A stretch of 15,227 bases of DNA, taken from positions 1 to 15,227 of the forward strand of contig CANEHP010000033.1 of NCBI GenBank assembly GCA_947427325.1. Direction: 5' to 3'. This document shows, in pieces, positions 7,168-14,639 of the stretch (positions within the stretch are counted from its first letter, which is position 1; the number at the start of each line of letters is the position of its first letter). Both the position numbers and the translations under genes were made by a program. This DNA is from an uncultured Clostridia bacterium. GTDB lineage: Bacteria; Bacillota; Clostridia; Oscillospirales; Ruminococcaceae. Under the pieces are notes generated by a model, which was not told where the DNA came from, ran no database searches, and saw only the letters and a list, made by a program, of their open reading frames with translations.

Positions 7168-7299
7168 GGGCAGAGCGGAAATGGCAGAGCGGAGAACGGA
7201 GAGCAAATAAGCGCCCCGGATTTTTTGTTAAGGCAGCCTTACGAAAGCAGCCTTATGAATGCAGCCTTATAAAAACGGCATTATGAAAACAGCCTTATG
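7168..7299. repeat. Two adjacent short-period tandem arrays
   Basis: First, GGCAGAGCGGAAAT (7169-7182) is followed by GGCAGAGCGGAGAAC (7183-7197). Second, 7232-7299 holds about five degenerate units of the form GCAGCCTTATGAAAA, spaced 14-16 bases, the last ending at 7299. Both lie between the RnfA-like gene and the next coding region. No promoter or terminator is obvious between them. Confidence 0.65.
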
Positions 7300-7347
7300 G
7301 CAGATCATCACCGAAGCAAGTCGGCACAACGCTTTGTGAGGTTTAAT

Positions 7348-8544
7348 ATGAATAAAAAGAAAAACATTAAAATAAAACGCAGCAAAGGCAGACTGTACAA
7401 GAAAAAACGCTCTGCGGCAAAAACCGTCTTAGAGGTTATAATGCTGGCGGTATTGGCAGGCGGTCTGATATATGTGGGCTATTCCGCAGCAGGACCGCTG
7501 ATCGACTATATAACAGGCGTAGGCGGCTCCGATACCATAACAAGCTGGACGCCTGCGGAAAGCATATCGGATAGCAGCGGGAGCAGCACCGAAAACACAG
7601 ACCCTGCCCCAAGCTCGGAGGAAACAAAAAACCACCAGACACACAGCACAGGCACATACCTCTTGCCTCAGAATGCGCTGACAAGCAGGGAAGCGTTAAA
7701 CGGAGCGCTGGATTCCGCAAAAAAAACGGGCTTCGGCATTGTGCTTATTCCGCTGAAGGACGCCGACGGCAGGCTTCTTTATTCCTCAAAAATCGAATAT
7801 ATAAAAGACATTCCGGAGCTTACGGCAGGCACATTGACCGCTAAGGCCATTGCGGACGCGGTAAAGGATAAAGACCTTGTTCCAAAGGCGGTTATCCCCA
7901 CCCTTTTGGATAAGCTGACTCCGGACTATGTTGAGGATACAGGCTATATATTTGAAGAGGGAGGCTACAGCTGGCTTGACAACTCTGCTGCCAGCGGAGG
8001 AAAGCGCTGGGTAGATCCTTTCCTTGGCGGCACAAAAAAGTATTACGCCGATATCACCGGGGAGCTGAAAGCGGCGGGCTTTGAAGAGATAGTTTTATCC
8101 GAGCTTAAATATCCCGCTTTTCATGATATTGACAGGGAATACCTTGCGGCAAGGAACTTTTCCGCCGACCGATACAAGGCTCTTACGGCATTGTATAGCA
8201 TTTGCCATAGTGCGTCGGATAAAGCCGCCGCCGTTTCGGTAAACATAAAGGATATATTGAGCGGCAAGGGACAGAGCTTTTCGGGCACGGCCGAGCTTCT
8301 TTCCGACAAAAGCTTTTCGGGAAAGGTGTTTTTAACGGTAAATTTAACGGAATTTGAAGAAACCCTTGATGTTGCCGACGGCGACCCCATAACCCTGCCC
8401 AAAGACGCCGCCAAAAAGGCGGAGTTTCTTATCGGCAGGGCAAGCGGATATTTAGGCACAAATCTGACTGTCGTTCCCATAATCAGCGGAGAGGGAATTT
8501 CCGCCGAGACCTTGGCGGCGTGCTATAAAGGAATTGCTCCGTAA
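7348..8544 (+). CDS. Membrane-anchored DUF4015-like putative glycoside hydrolase-fold protein
   Basis: The protein has 398 residues from the chosen ATG. It has a strongly basic N-terminus (1-25), one membrane helix (about 27-47), a Ser/Thr/Pro-rich linker (59-103) and then an extracytoplasmic domain to the end. The segment WVDPF...YYADITGELKAAGFEEIVLSELKYP (221-256) resembles the DUF4015 pattern of NPY, a helix, GFDEIQ and DYIRFP, typical of a TIM-barrel glycosidase-like family. At the usual DYIRFP position it reads SELKYP, so the putative catalytic Asp is replaced (Ser251) with Glu252 next to it. The start at 7348 has GAGG 7 bases upstream; ATG at 7297 has none and lies in a tandem repeat. 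It follows the Rnf-like cluster on the same strand at 194 bases. Substrate is unknown. Confidence 0.6.
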   Translation: MNKKKNIKIKRSKGRLYKKKRSAAKTVLEVIMLAVLAGGLIYVGYSAAGPLIDYITGVGGSDTITSWTPAESISDSSGSSTENTDPAPSSEETKNHQTHSTGTYLLPQNALTSREALNGALDSAKKTGFGIVLIPLKDADGRLLYSSKIEYIKDIPELTAGTLTAKAIADAVKDKDLVPKAVIPTLLDKLTPDYVEDTGYIFEEGGYSWLDNSAASGGKRWVDPFLGGTKKYYADITGELKAAGFEEIVLSELKYPAFHDIDREYLAARNFSADRYKALTALYSICHSASDKAAAVSVNIKDILSGKGQSFSGTAELLSDKSFSGKVFLTVNLTEFEETLDVADGDPITLPKDAAKKAEFLIGRASGYLGTNLTVVPIISGEGISAETLAACYKGIAP

Positions 8545-8570
8545 TACCGATCCCTTGACAGTTGACAGTT

Positions 8571-8732
8571 AAAACTTGTTCTCATAGAAATTGGCACGCA
8601 TCTTTTCGGCAAATTTTGCCGATGACTGCGTCAAAATTCCTTGAAATACACGAGTATTCCTGCGGAATTTTTCCTTGTCCTCGACAAAATTTGCTCGAAA
8701 ATCTGCGCACCATTCCTATGAGAACAAGTTCT
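8571..8732. mobile_element. Foldback (MITE-like) element, subfamily A, copy 2
   Basis: This 162-bp copy is identical to the element at 2785-2946 except at five positions, one of which (AAAAC for AGAAC) damages the left end. The right end CTATGAGAACAAGTTCT is intact. The high identity suggests recent spread or ongoing homogenisation. Confidence 0.8.
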
Positions 8733-8780
8733 AAGGCGTCGGCTTCGCCGACGGATTTGAGATTTTACGTTTGATATTTT

Positions 8781-8792
8781 AGAACTTGTTCT
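8781..8792. repeat. Solitary terminal motif of the subfamily A element
   Basis: AGAACTTGTTCT stands alone. It is preceded by ATTTT as in copy 1 at 2785 and followed by TAA, as after the right end of that copy. It may be a deletion or excision remnant. The 12-mer is itself AGAAC-TT-GTTCT, an inverted repeat, so chance occurrence near another copy is not excluded. Confidence 0.4.
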
Positions 8793-8882
8793 TAAATCGG
8801 CGAAGCCGTTTCACAACTGTCAGCTTTCAATTGTCAACTGTCAGGAGAGCGGCAATAAAATTAACCGAAAGCGTGGTGCTCT

Positions 8883-9635
8883 ATGTTTGCTAAAAATAAA
8901 CCGGCGAAAACCGACTTGAAAAAATACCGCCATGAGCTGAAATATATAATAAACAGCGGATATTATCATATTCTGCGCAGCAGGCTAAGGTCGGCTATGA
9001 AAACCGATCCTCACGGTGAAAACGGTATTTACCGCATAACAAGCCTTTACTTTGACGATGTTTTCCGAACGGGCTATAATGACAAGCTTTTGGGGCTTGA
9101 TGTAAGAAAAAAGTACCGTGTAAGGTACTATAATTTGTCCCCGTCGGTTATTCGCCTTGAAGTAAAGGAAAAAAAGGGGGAAATGGTCTGCAAAAGGAGC
9201 GTTCCGCTTACTTCCTCGGAATTTGAACGGCTGATAAAAGGGGAGAGGGACTTTCTAAAGCAGGATAGGTACATAAATACCGCCGCCGAGGAGTTTTGTT
9301 TATCGGACAGGCTTACCGCACTTTTTCCCGCCGTTTTGGTGGATTATCAAAGAGAAGCCTACATATGCCCTGCGGGAAATGTGCGCATTACCTTTGACAG
9401 CAGCTTAAAAACTGCCCTTAATTTCAAAGGGACAGAGGAAAAAACGGAGTTTGTAAATGTCTTTGGAGAGGGCGAAATAATTTTAGAGGTAAAGTACGAC
9501 AGCTTTATACCCTCATACATTAAGGATCTGTTGAGCGGTATTCCCTTAACGAGAGAATCCGTATCAAAATTTGTACTATGCAGCGACAAGCTTACGGAGG
9601 TATCAAAATGCAGCTTTTATCAGCAAATATCTTAG
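8883..9635 (+). CDS. VTC-domain protein, probable polyphosphate polymerase
   Basis: This 250-residue protein matches the VTC tunnel-fold domain that, in yeast Vtc4, makes polyphosphate from nucleoside triphosphate. Basic and acidic tunnel residues appear in the usual order: YRHELKYII (Lys20), YRITSLYFDD (Arg51), YRVRYYN (Arg79, Arg81), RLEVKEKKG (Glu93, Lys95), CKRSVPL, DYQREAY (Arg157), VRITFDSSL (Arg168), ILEVKYDSFIP (Glu202, Lys204) and SVSKFVLC (Lys229). It is soluble with no signal. The ribosome site is weak (GTGGTGC before ATG), and the preceding repeat block offers no clear promoter. The stop overlaps the DUF4956 gene by 28 bases, so the two are translationally coupled and probably work together at the membrane. 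Activity is inferred from family only. Confidence 0.85.
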   Translation: MFAKNKPAKTDLKKYRHELKYIINSGYYHILRSRLRSAMKTDPHGENGIYRITSLYFDDVFRTGYNDKLLGLDVRKKYRVRYYNLSPSVIRLEVKEKKGEMVCKRSVPLTSSEFERLIKGERDFLKQDRYINTAAEEFCLSDRLTALFPAVLVDYQREAYICPAGNVRITFDSSLKTALNFKGTEEKTEFVNVFGEGEIILEVKYDSFIPSYIKDLLSGIPLTRESVSKFVLCSDKLTEVSKCSFYQQIS

Positions 9636-10291
9636 AACAGTTAGGCACAAGCTTAGACTTATCAAACCAGTTGGCGAACCTTTCGCTGCCGCATATTTTA
9701 GTTTCCATGGGTGCGGCGGCGCTTTGTGGCGTTATTATTTATCTTGTGTACCGCTTTTTTTACAGAGGAGTGGTTTACAGCGACAACTTTAACATTCTGC
9801 TTATAATGATAACGGTAATCACTTCCTTTATCATAATGACTATAAGCGCAAACATAGTACTGTCCTTAGGTATGGTGGGCGCATTGTCTATTGTCCGTTT
9901 CCGTTCCGCAGTAAAAGATCCGTTGGATATAGGCTTTTTATTCTGGGGAATAGCGTCGGGACTTACCTGCGGCGCAGGGCTTTACTTTGTGGCGCTTGTG
10001 GGTACGGTTCTTATTGCGTTATTATATATAATTCTCCATTTCTGCAAAAAGGAAAAGAAAAGCTATCTGCTTATTATAAGATACGGCGACGAAGCGGACG
10101 AGCAGGTAAGTTCATTATTAAGCGGAATGAAGTACAAGCTGAAAAGCAAGACCATAAGCGGCGGCGAAACAGAGCTTACGGTGGAAATCAAGGTAAACAG
10201 AAACGATACCTCCGAAGCGGCAAGATTTAAGACCGTTACGGGAGTAAAAGGGGTTACTTTGCTTGAATACAGCGGGGAATATATGAATTGA
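9608..10291 (+). CDS. DUF4956 domain membrane protein
   Basis: The protein has 227 residues from ATG 9608, chosen because ACGGAGGT precedes it by 7 bases; the in-frame ATG at 9578 has no such site. It has about four membrane helices (roughly 25-45, 58-80, 83-100, 110-142). The DUF4956 signature SLGMVGALSIVRFRSAVKDP sits between helices, followed by a cytoplasmic alpha/beta domain of about 80 residues (LLIIRYGDEADE...VKGVTLLEYSGE). DUF4956 proteins are regularly coded next to VTC-domain proteins and often also near a CotH-type kinase; none follows here. The family's function is unknown. A role in coupling polyphosphate synthesis to the membrane is inference from pairing. Confidence 0.85.
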   Translation: MQLLSANILEQLGTSLDLSNQLANLSLPHILVSMGAAALCGVIIYLVYRFFYRGVVYSDNFNILLIMITVITSFIIMTISANIVLSLGMVGALSIVRFRSAVKDPLDIGFLFWGIASGLTCGAGLYFVALVGTVLIALLYIILHFCKKEKKSYLLIIRYGDEADEQVSSLLSGMKYKLKSKTISGGETELTVEIKVNRNDTSEAARFKTVTGVKGVTLLEYSGEYMN

Positions 10292-10338
10292 TTTTTGTTT
10301 ATTTTTCATAGTTTTATAACGCAATGTAATAATTTTTT

Positions 10339-10516
10339 AGCTTGTATTCATGGGATATTGCACCTATATTTTGGCAAATCTTGTCGATGATTGCATTGGA
10401 GAAGCCATTGCAATTTAAAAGACCACTTGAAATACGTCAAGAGGTCCTTCAGCTTTCCGCTTGCTCTTGTCAAAATTTGATCTAAAATTTATGCGCAAAT
10501 CCTATAAATACAAGCT
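10339..10516. mobile_element. Foldback (MITE-like) element, subfamily B
   Basis: This 178-bp element is bounded by AGCTTGTATTCATGGGAT and ATCCTATAAATACAAGCT, inverted with two mismatches. Like subfamily A its halves are complementary over most of their length, with shared landmarks (CTTGT...ATAGGAT-like ends, CAAATCTTG, CTTGAAATAC near the centre). Sequence identity to A is low but the plan is the same. It fills the gap between DUF4956 and the restriction-modification gene, ending 30 bases before that gene's start. No convincing promoter lies in the remaining bases. Confidence 0.65.
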
Positions 10517-10546
10517 AATATATTTATGCTCTTAGCGAGGATTCTT

Positions 10547-13500
10547 ATGACTGACGCATTAAATGTTAAAATTAACGAATGGTATAGCAGCAGTGATTAC
10601 AATTCTGACATAGATTCTTGCCGCACCAAAATTATGCAAGAAGCAAGTCAAGCAGCAAGTGAGGCTGATACCGCATATGCTTTTGAGCAGGAACTTTATT
10701 ATCTAATCAGAAAGAAAATAGGCATAATACTAAATGTGCGCAAAGAAGTGAAGGTAAGCGGTATAAACCATATTTTCGGCTTGTGTAATAACAGAACAAG
10801 CATAAACGGAAGGCTTGATGCTGTGATTAATAATTTAATCATAGAATATAAGCATCATTCGAAGTTGAGATCTCATAATGATATTTTAAGTGCCGTCAAG
10901 CAAGTAGAGGATTACTTGTATGCTTGTTATAACAGTTCTGAAATTAAATATAACGCAATATTAACAGACGGAATAAGTATATCATTTTTTACATTTTGCG
11001 GAGATGATGTTGTTCATACAGATCTTGCAGGGATCACGCAGTCGGATTTTGATAAGGTTGTTAAAGCAATTTTGGCTAACTCGACAAAAAAATTTGTGTC
11101 AAAGAATATTTTAATGGACTTTTCCATTTCGGATATGGTTGATTCCGTTGCTAAAAATGCTGCTTTATCATTTTATAACGCATTAATAAATCATATCACA
11201 GATAAGACGTTAATGCTCTTCACAGAATGGAGGGCATTGATGCATTTATCGTTAAATGACAACGGGAAAGGAAACGATATTAACAAAAGACGGCGTGATC
11301 TGTCGCTGATTTTTTCAGATACTATTAACAGCGCAGAACGAGAATACTATGCTTTATATGCACTTCAGACAACGTATGCCGTTATTGTAAAGCTTATAGC
11401 TTGTAAGGTTGTTGATAAGCTGGATAATGTGCACATTTACAGCAATCTGTCAAAAATAAGTTCTGTGGAATTACAGCATTTTATTGAGATGATAGAGGAC
11501 GGCTACTCCTATCAAAGCAATAATGTTACAAATTTTCTTGAAGGTGATTTTTTTTCATGGTATTGTGATGCCTTGCAGTGGAATAACGATATATATATAT
11601 CAATAATTCGGGTTATCAAATGTATTGACCAATATTCAACCTTTTCAATGGATGTGTACTATGAGCCAATAGATATATTTAAGGATTTATATATGAGCAT
11701 TATTCCTCAGTCCATACGTCATTCGATGGGCGAGTATTTCACTCCCGAATGGTTAGCCGATTATGTAGTTCAAAGAAGTACGGCTATGCTTGATACTGAC
11801 AAGTGGAAAGCAATCGATCCATGCTGCGGCTCAGGTATATTTATGATGGCGTTGATTAAGAGAATTGTTGGGAAAGTAAATATTCATCAGCTGAGCGAAG
11901 CAGAAAAGGAGGAGTTGAAAACACAAATATTATCCAGAGTTTACGGTATAGATATAAACCCTCTGTCTGTTCTATCTGCAAGAGTCGGCTATTTTCTTGC
12001 GCTGAAGCCTTTTGGAGATTTGAACAACCTGGAAATTCCCGTTTATTTGGGGGACTCTGCAATATTGGCAAGCAGAAAAGAAATAGGCGGTATTGACTGC
12101 TATACATATTCCATCAACAATGTTAGGCATAGTTTTGACGTTGTTTTACCGATAAGATTTGTAAAAAGCAAGAAGTTCTCCAAAATAATGAATGATTTGC
12201 AGGCATGTGTAAAAACAGGCGACGGTGATGTACTTTTTCAGGTTTTATACAGATATTTTACCGAAAAAGAGCGTTCTTCCGAGGAACTGGTGAATGAGGT
12301 ACGGAAATTCTCCAATTCACTGGCTGAGCTGTATAATAACAAGTGGGATGGCATCTGGATAAGAATTGCAACAAACTTTATGCTGATAGCGAGATTAAGC
12401 GATTTCGATTTAATTATCGGAAACCCTCCTTGGGTGAAATGGGAGCATCTTCCGGCAGTGTATGCTGATAGAATAAAAAAAGTTTGCAATATTAAGCACA
12501 TCTTTTCGGGGGCAGGTCAGTTTGGCGGTACTCAGCTTAATATTTGTGCTTTGATTTCAAACGTAACAGCAACGAATTGGTTAGGAAAAAATGGTGTATT
12601 GGCATTCTTGATGCCGGATAGCATTATGTCGCAAAATTCCTATGAGGGTTTTCGTAATTTTTATCTTGATTACAATAAAGGCGAAAGGCTGTATCTTCAA
12701 GAGATCGACAAGTGGGTTGCACCGTTAAGACCGTTCAGATGTAATAATAAGGCGATAACACAGGATTTTAACACCTACTATTATTCAAGAAAGAAAACCG
12801 ATTACTCCCTTGGAATACCGGTAAAAGTCATTAGCAGAAAAAAAACAACAGCAGATATTTTGATAAATGAAAAAAAATCCTTTGACGCAGTACAGAGTAG
12901 CTTGATTTTTTCAAACAGTGTTGCAAAACAGCTTTCAAATGACAGCACTGCGTTTTCTTACTTGTCCGAACAATATGATTTTTCTCGTATAATCGGGGAA
13001 ACATCATACAAATATAGGACAGGCGTAGAATTTACTCCGCAGGAGCTGTATATGCTTGTGGGTAATGGCAAGTCGAAACATAAGGGACACTATTTGTTTT
13101 TTAACAGAAAATTTGCTTTGTCAAAATATGAGGTTAATGATTCGCCCAAGGAAGGGTGGGATTTTCCTGTTGACTTGATTTACCCAATTATAACAGGTCC
13201 TCATATTGAGGCATTTCATTTTAATTCAAGCAATGAATTTTGCATACTGCCATATCTTGAAGGCGATACAAAAAAACCTATTATAAAAGAAAAAATGATA
13301 AAATATCATCGCAAAATTTTTACATATCTGGCAAACCACAAAACAATAATTGATATGCAATCAGAGAAAAGTAAGATAATGCACAGAGGTGAAGAATTTT
13401 ATTCATTGTCTAAAATCGGTGATTATACTTTTGCTGACAATATTGTTGCCGCCCGTGATAACAGCACTTTTTGTGCATGTGTGGTCAACAAGCAGGTTAC

Positions 13501-13858
13501 CCCTTGGCAGGAGATAAAACAAACGATTTGTGTAAAGCACACTATTATAATCAGTCAAGATAAATATGGTAGGTTTATTACGGAAGATGAAGCATATTAT
13601 ATTTGCGGCATTCTAAACAGCGAGATTGTTCAACAGTATATACATAGCACATTTAAATCTAATGGGTATAGCTTAAATAAGTCGAAGCTTTATATTCCTT
13701 TATACGATGGTAATAATCAGCTTCACAGAGAAATATCGGATATAGCCCGGAAAGCAACGCAAAACGCATTTCAAGGGAAAAATGACATGAATTTGAAATC
13801 GGTTCAGAACGTGCTTATGAATTTATATCTGCTTGTCTGCGATAGTAAAAGCAATTAA
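10547..13858 (+). CDS. Type IIG restriction-modification enzyme (nuclease plus N6-adenine methyltransferase)
   Basis: This is one chain of 1103 residues. The N-terminal nuclease domain has the PD-(D/E)xK core GRLDAV (Asp91), IIEYK (Glu100, Lys102) and a following Q-x3-Y (Gln119, Tyr123). The methyltransferase has motif X-like GEYFTPEWLADYVV (about 396), motif I DPCCGSGIF (about 425), GIDINPLSVLSARVGYF (about 467) and motif IV NPPW (about 625), the gamma-class order used by Eco57I-like enzymes that make N6-methyladenine. The last 400 residues would hold the DNA-recognition domain. ATG 10547 is chosen for GAGG 6 bases upstream; ATG 10526 has none. The gene is visibly AT-richer than its neighbours, with no partner methyltransferase or specificity gene, which fits horizontal acquisition. 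Recognition site unknown. Confidence 0.88.
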   Translation: MTDALNVKINEWYSSSDYNSDIDSCRTKIMQEASQAASEADTAYAFEQELYYLIRKKIGIILNVRKEVKVSGINHIFGLCNNRTSINGRLDAVINNLIIEYKHHSKLRSHNDILSAVKQVEDYLYACYNSSEIKYNAILTDGISISFFTFCGDDVVHTDLAGITQSDFDKVVKAILANSTKKFVSKNILMDFSISDMVDSVAKNAALSFYNALINHITDKTLMLFTEWRALMHLSLNDNGKGNDINKRRRDLSLIFSDTINSAEREYYALYALQTTYAVIVKLIACKVVDKLDNVHIYSNLSKISSVELQHFIEMIEDGYSYQSNNVTNFLEGDFFSWYCDALQWNNDIYISIIRVIKCIDQYSTFSMDVYYEPIDIFKDLYMSIIPQSIRHSMGEYFTPEWLADYVVQRSTAMLDTDKWKAIDPCCGSGIFMMALIKRIVGKVNIHQLSEAEKEELKTQILSRVYGIDINPLSVLSARVGYFLALKPFGDLNNLEIPVYLGDSAILASRKEIGGIDCYTYSINNVRHSFDVVLPIRFVKSKKFSKIMNDLQACVKTGDGDVLFQVLYRYFTEKERSSEELVNEVRKFSNSLAELYNNKWDGIWIRIATNFMLIARLSDFDLIIGNPPWVKWEHLPAVYADRIKKVCNIKHIFSGAGQFGGTQLNICALISNVTATNWLGKNGVLAFLMPDSIMSQNSYEGFRNFYLDYNKGERLYLQEIDKWVAPLRPFRCNNKAITQDFNTYYYSRKKTDYSLGIPVKVISRKKTTADILINEKKSFDAVQSSLIFSNSVAKQLSNDSTAFSYLSEQYDFSRIIGETSYKYRTGVEFTPQELYMLVGNGKSKHKGHYLFFNRKFALSKYEVNDSPKEGWDFPVDLIYPIITGPHIEAFHFNSSNEFCILPYLEGDTKKPIIKEKMIKYHRKIFTYLANHKTIIDMQSEKSKIMHRGEEFYSLSKIGDYTFADNIVAARDNSTFCACVVNKQVTPWQEIKQTICVKHTIIISQDKYGRFITEDEAYYICGILNSEIVQQYIHSTFKSNGYSLNKSKLYIPLYDGNNQLHREISDIARKATQNAFQGKNDMNLKSVQNVLMNLYLLVCDSKSN

Positions 13859-13884
13859 TAGTTGCTGACTCTCACTAAATAATA

Positions 13885-13940
13885 TTTGCAATAAAGGGAT
13901 ATAATTAATTGTTTTTTCTTTATAATTATTCCTTTGCAAA
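13885..13940 (+). terminator. Long inverted repeat after the restriction-modification gene, possible terminator
   Basis: TTTGCAATAAAGGGATATAA (13885-13904) is complementary, with a small bulge and mismatches, to the stretch ending TTCCTTTGCAAA at 13940, around a loop holding TTTTTT. It lies 27 bases after the stop. It has no T-run after the stem, so its role as terminator is uncertain. Confidence 0.4.
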
Positions 13941-13941
13941 G

Positions 13942-13970
13942 TTGACAACACAAGTCTTTTATGTTAAACT
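13942..13970 (+). promoter_or_regulatory. Promoter probably driving the T-box leader
   Basis: TTGACA (13942-13947) and TAAACT (13965-13970) have a 17-base spacer. Transcription would begin near 13977, which is exactly the left end of the next foldback element. No other good promoter is seen between here and the T-box. Confidence 0.5.
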
Positions 13971-13976
13971 GTTACA

Positions 13977-14136
13977 AGGACTTGTTTGATAAATCGGGAA
14001 CGCCGTCTTTTCACCCCAAAACGGTTATCTTCTGCGTCAAAAAGCCTTGTCAAACGTCGGTTTGACTGCGTTTTTCCTTGAACCCAACCATTTTGGGACG
14101 AAAATCCCACATTCCCTCTGTTTTCAAACAAGCCCT
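13977..14136. mobile_element. Foldback (MITE-like) element, subfamily C
   Basis: This 160-bp element is bounded by AGGACTTGTTTGATAA and the complement of AGGGCTTGTTTGAAAA. The halves pair along their length (GGGAA, TTTTC-CCCAAAA and GGTT blocks). The interior resembles subfamily A (TGCGTCAAAA...CCTTG...TTTTTCCTTG). It lies between the probable promoter and the T-box, so it would be part of the transcribed leader. Confidence 0.6.
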
Positions 14137-14278
14137 AACACCCAATCCAAAACATAACAAAGCGCTGAAGAAAAGAAGTAACCGAGATAAGCCCACAGAG
14201 AGCCTTTGGCGGTGGAAAAAGGCGGCGTAATGCGGTGAAATACATTTCCGAGTGATTTTGTGAGAAAGAGTGCTTTTT

Positions 14279-14402
14279 AATTTGACTGCCGGGACAGCTG
14301 TCAGATATAATTAAGGATTACTCCCTCTTTATAAATTTGACTGCCGAGACCGCTGTCAGATATGCTGTCAGATATAATCAGGGATCATTCCCGCATTATA
14401 AA
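14279..14402 (+). repeat. Direct repeat inside the T-box leader
   Basis: A unit starting AATTTGACTGCCG(G/A)GAC occurs at 14279 and again at 14334, a 55-base period. The second unit carries an extra tandem copy of GCTGTCAGATAT (14352-14363, 14364-14375). The first unit contains the palindrome GACAGCTGTC. The duplication falls in the Stem II region. Confidence 0.65.
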
Positions 14403-14496
14403 AAAGCGCTGCAATAGCAAAATACGGGTAAGCCCGTTACAGCTTAATGAGGCGGCTGTATGCCGTAAAACGAGGTGGTACCGCGAGTTAATTCGT

Positions 14497-14533
14497 CCTC
14501 CGACAGATTTTTTCTGTTGGAGGCTTTTTATTT
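14497..14533 (+). terminator. T-box regulated intrinsic terminator
   Basis: CCTCCGACAGA (14497-14507) pairs with TCTGTTGGAGG (14513-14523), 11 pairs with one G-U, around a TTTTT loop. CTTTTTATTT follows. Its left arm overlaps the 3' side of the antiterminator (TCCTCC), as expected for a T-box switch. Confidence 0.9.
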
Positions 14534-14639
14534 AACCGAAAGCACAAGCTTTGCATAAAGACATAGCACTTTCTCATAAGCTCGGGCGCTGCCCTTTGTT
14601 AAATGAAGATAGGAAAAGAGGTCGAAAAAGAGGAAATTT

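Larger units (their letters stand above)
8555..8843. repeat. Nested repeat region flanked by inverted TGACAGTTGACA motifs
   Basis: TGACAGTTGACA (8556-8567) is inverted as TGTCAACTGTCA (8832-8843). Between them lie the subfamily A foldback element (8571-8732), a hairpin GTCGGCTTCGCCGAC (8738-8752), a solitary element end AGAACTTGTTCT (8781-8792) and CGGCGAAGCCG (8798-8808), which is the complement of the core of the first hairpin. This explains nearly all of the 338-base gap between genes. It looks like one repeat inserted into another. No gene or clear promoter for the following operon is seen. Confidence 0.65.
14160..14533 (+). promoter_or_regulatory. T-box leader (probable tyrosine specifier UAC)
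   Basis: T-box leaders sense uncharged tRNA and switch between antiterminator and terminator. Visible parts are the Stem I AGTA (about 14177-14180), AGAGAG with GCCTTT...AAAGGC and GGTGG in the distal loop, then GAAATACATTTCC, where UAC at 14241-14243 sits in the specifier position. A probable Stem III is ACGGG-TAA-GCCCGT. The T-box proper is AGGTGGTACCGCG (14473-14485), followed by TTCGTCCTCC and the terminator. The bulge UGGU fits a tRNA with discriminator A, as tRNA-Tyr has. The region between Stem I and Stem III is enlarged by duplication. The downstream gene is a GNAT acetyltransferase, not a synthetase. T-box identity is certain; the specifier is a reading by eye. Confidence 0.88.

Noticed and set aside
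10339..14136. Composite transposon with foldback elements B and C as ends of the restriction-modification cassette
   Set aside because: The two elements differ in end sequence and length, and no transposase or target duplication is visible. They are more simply independent insertions.
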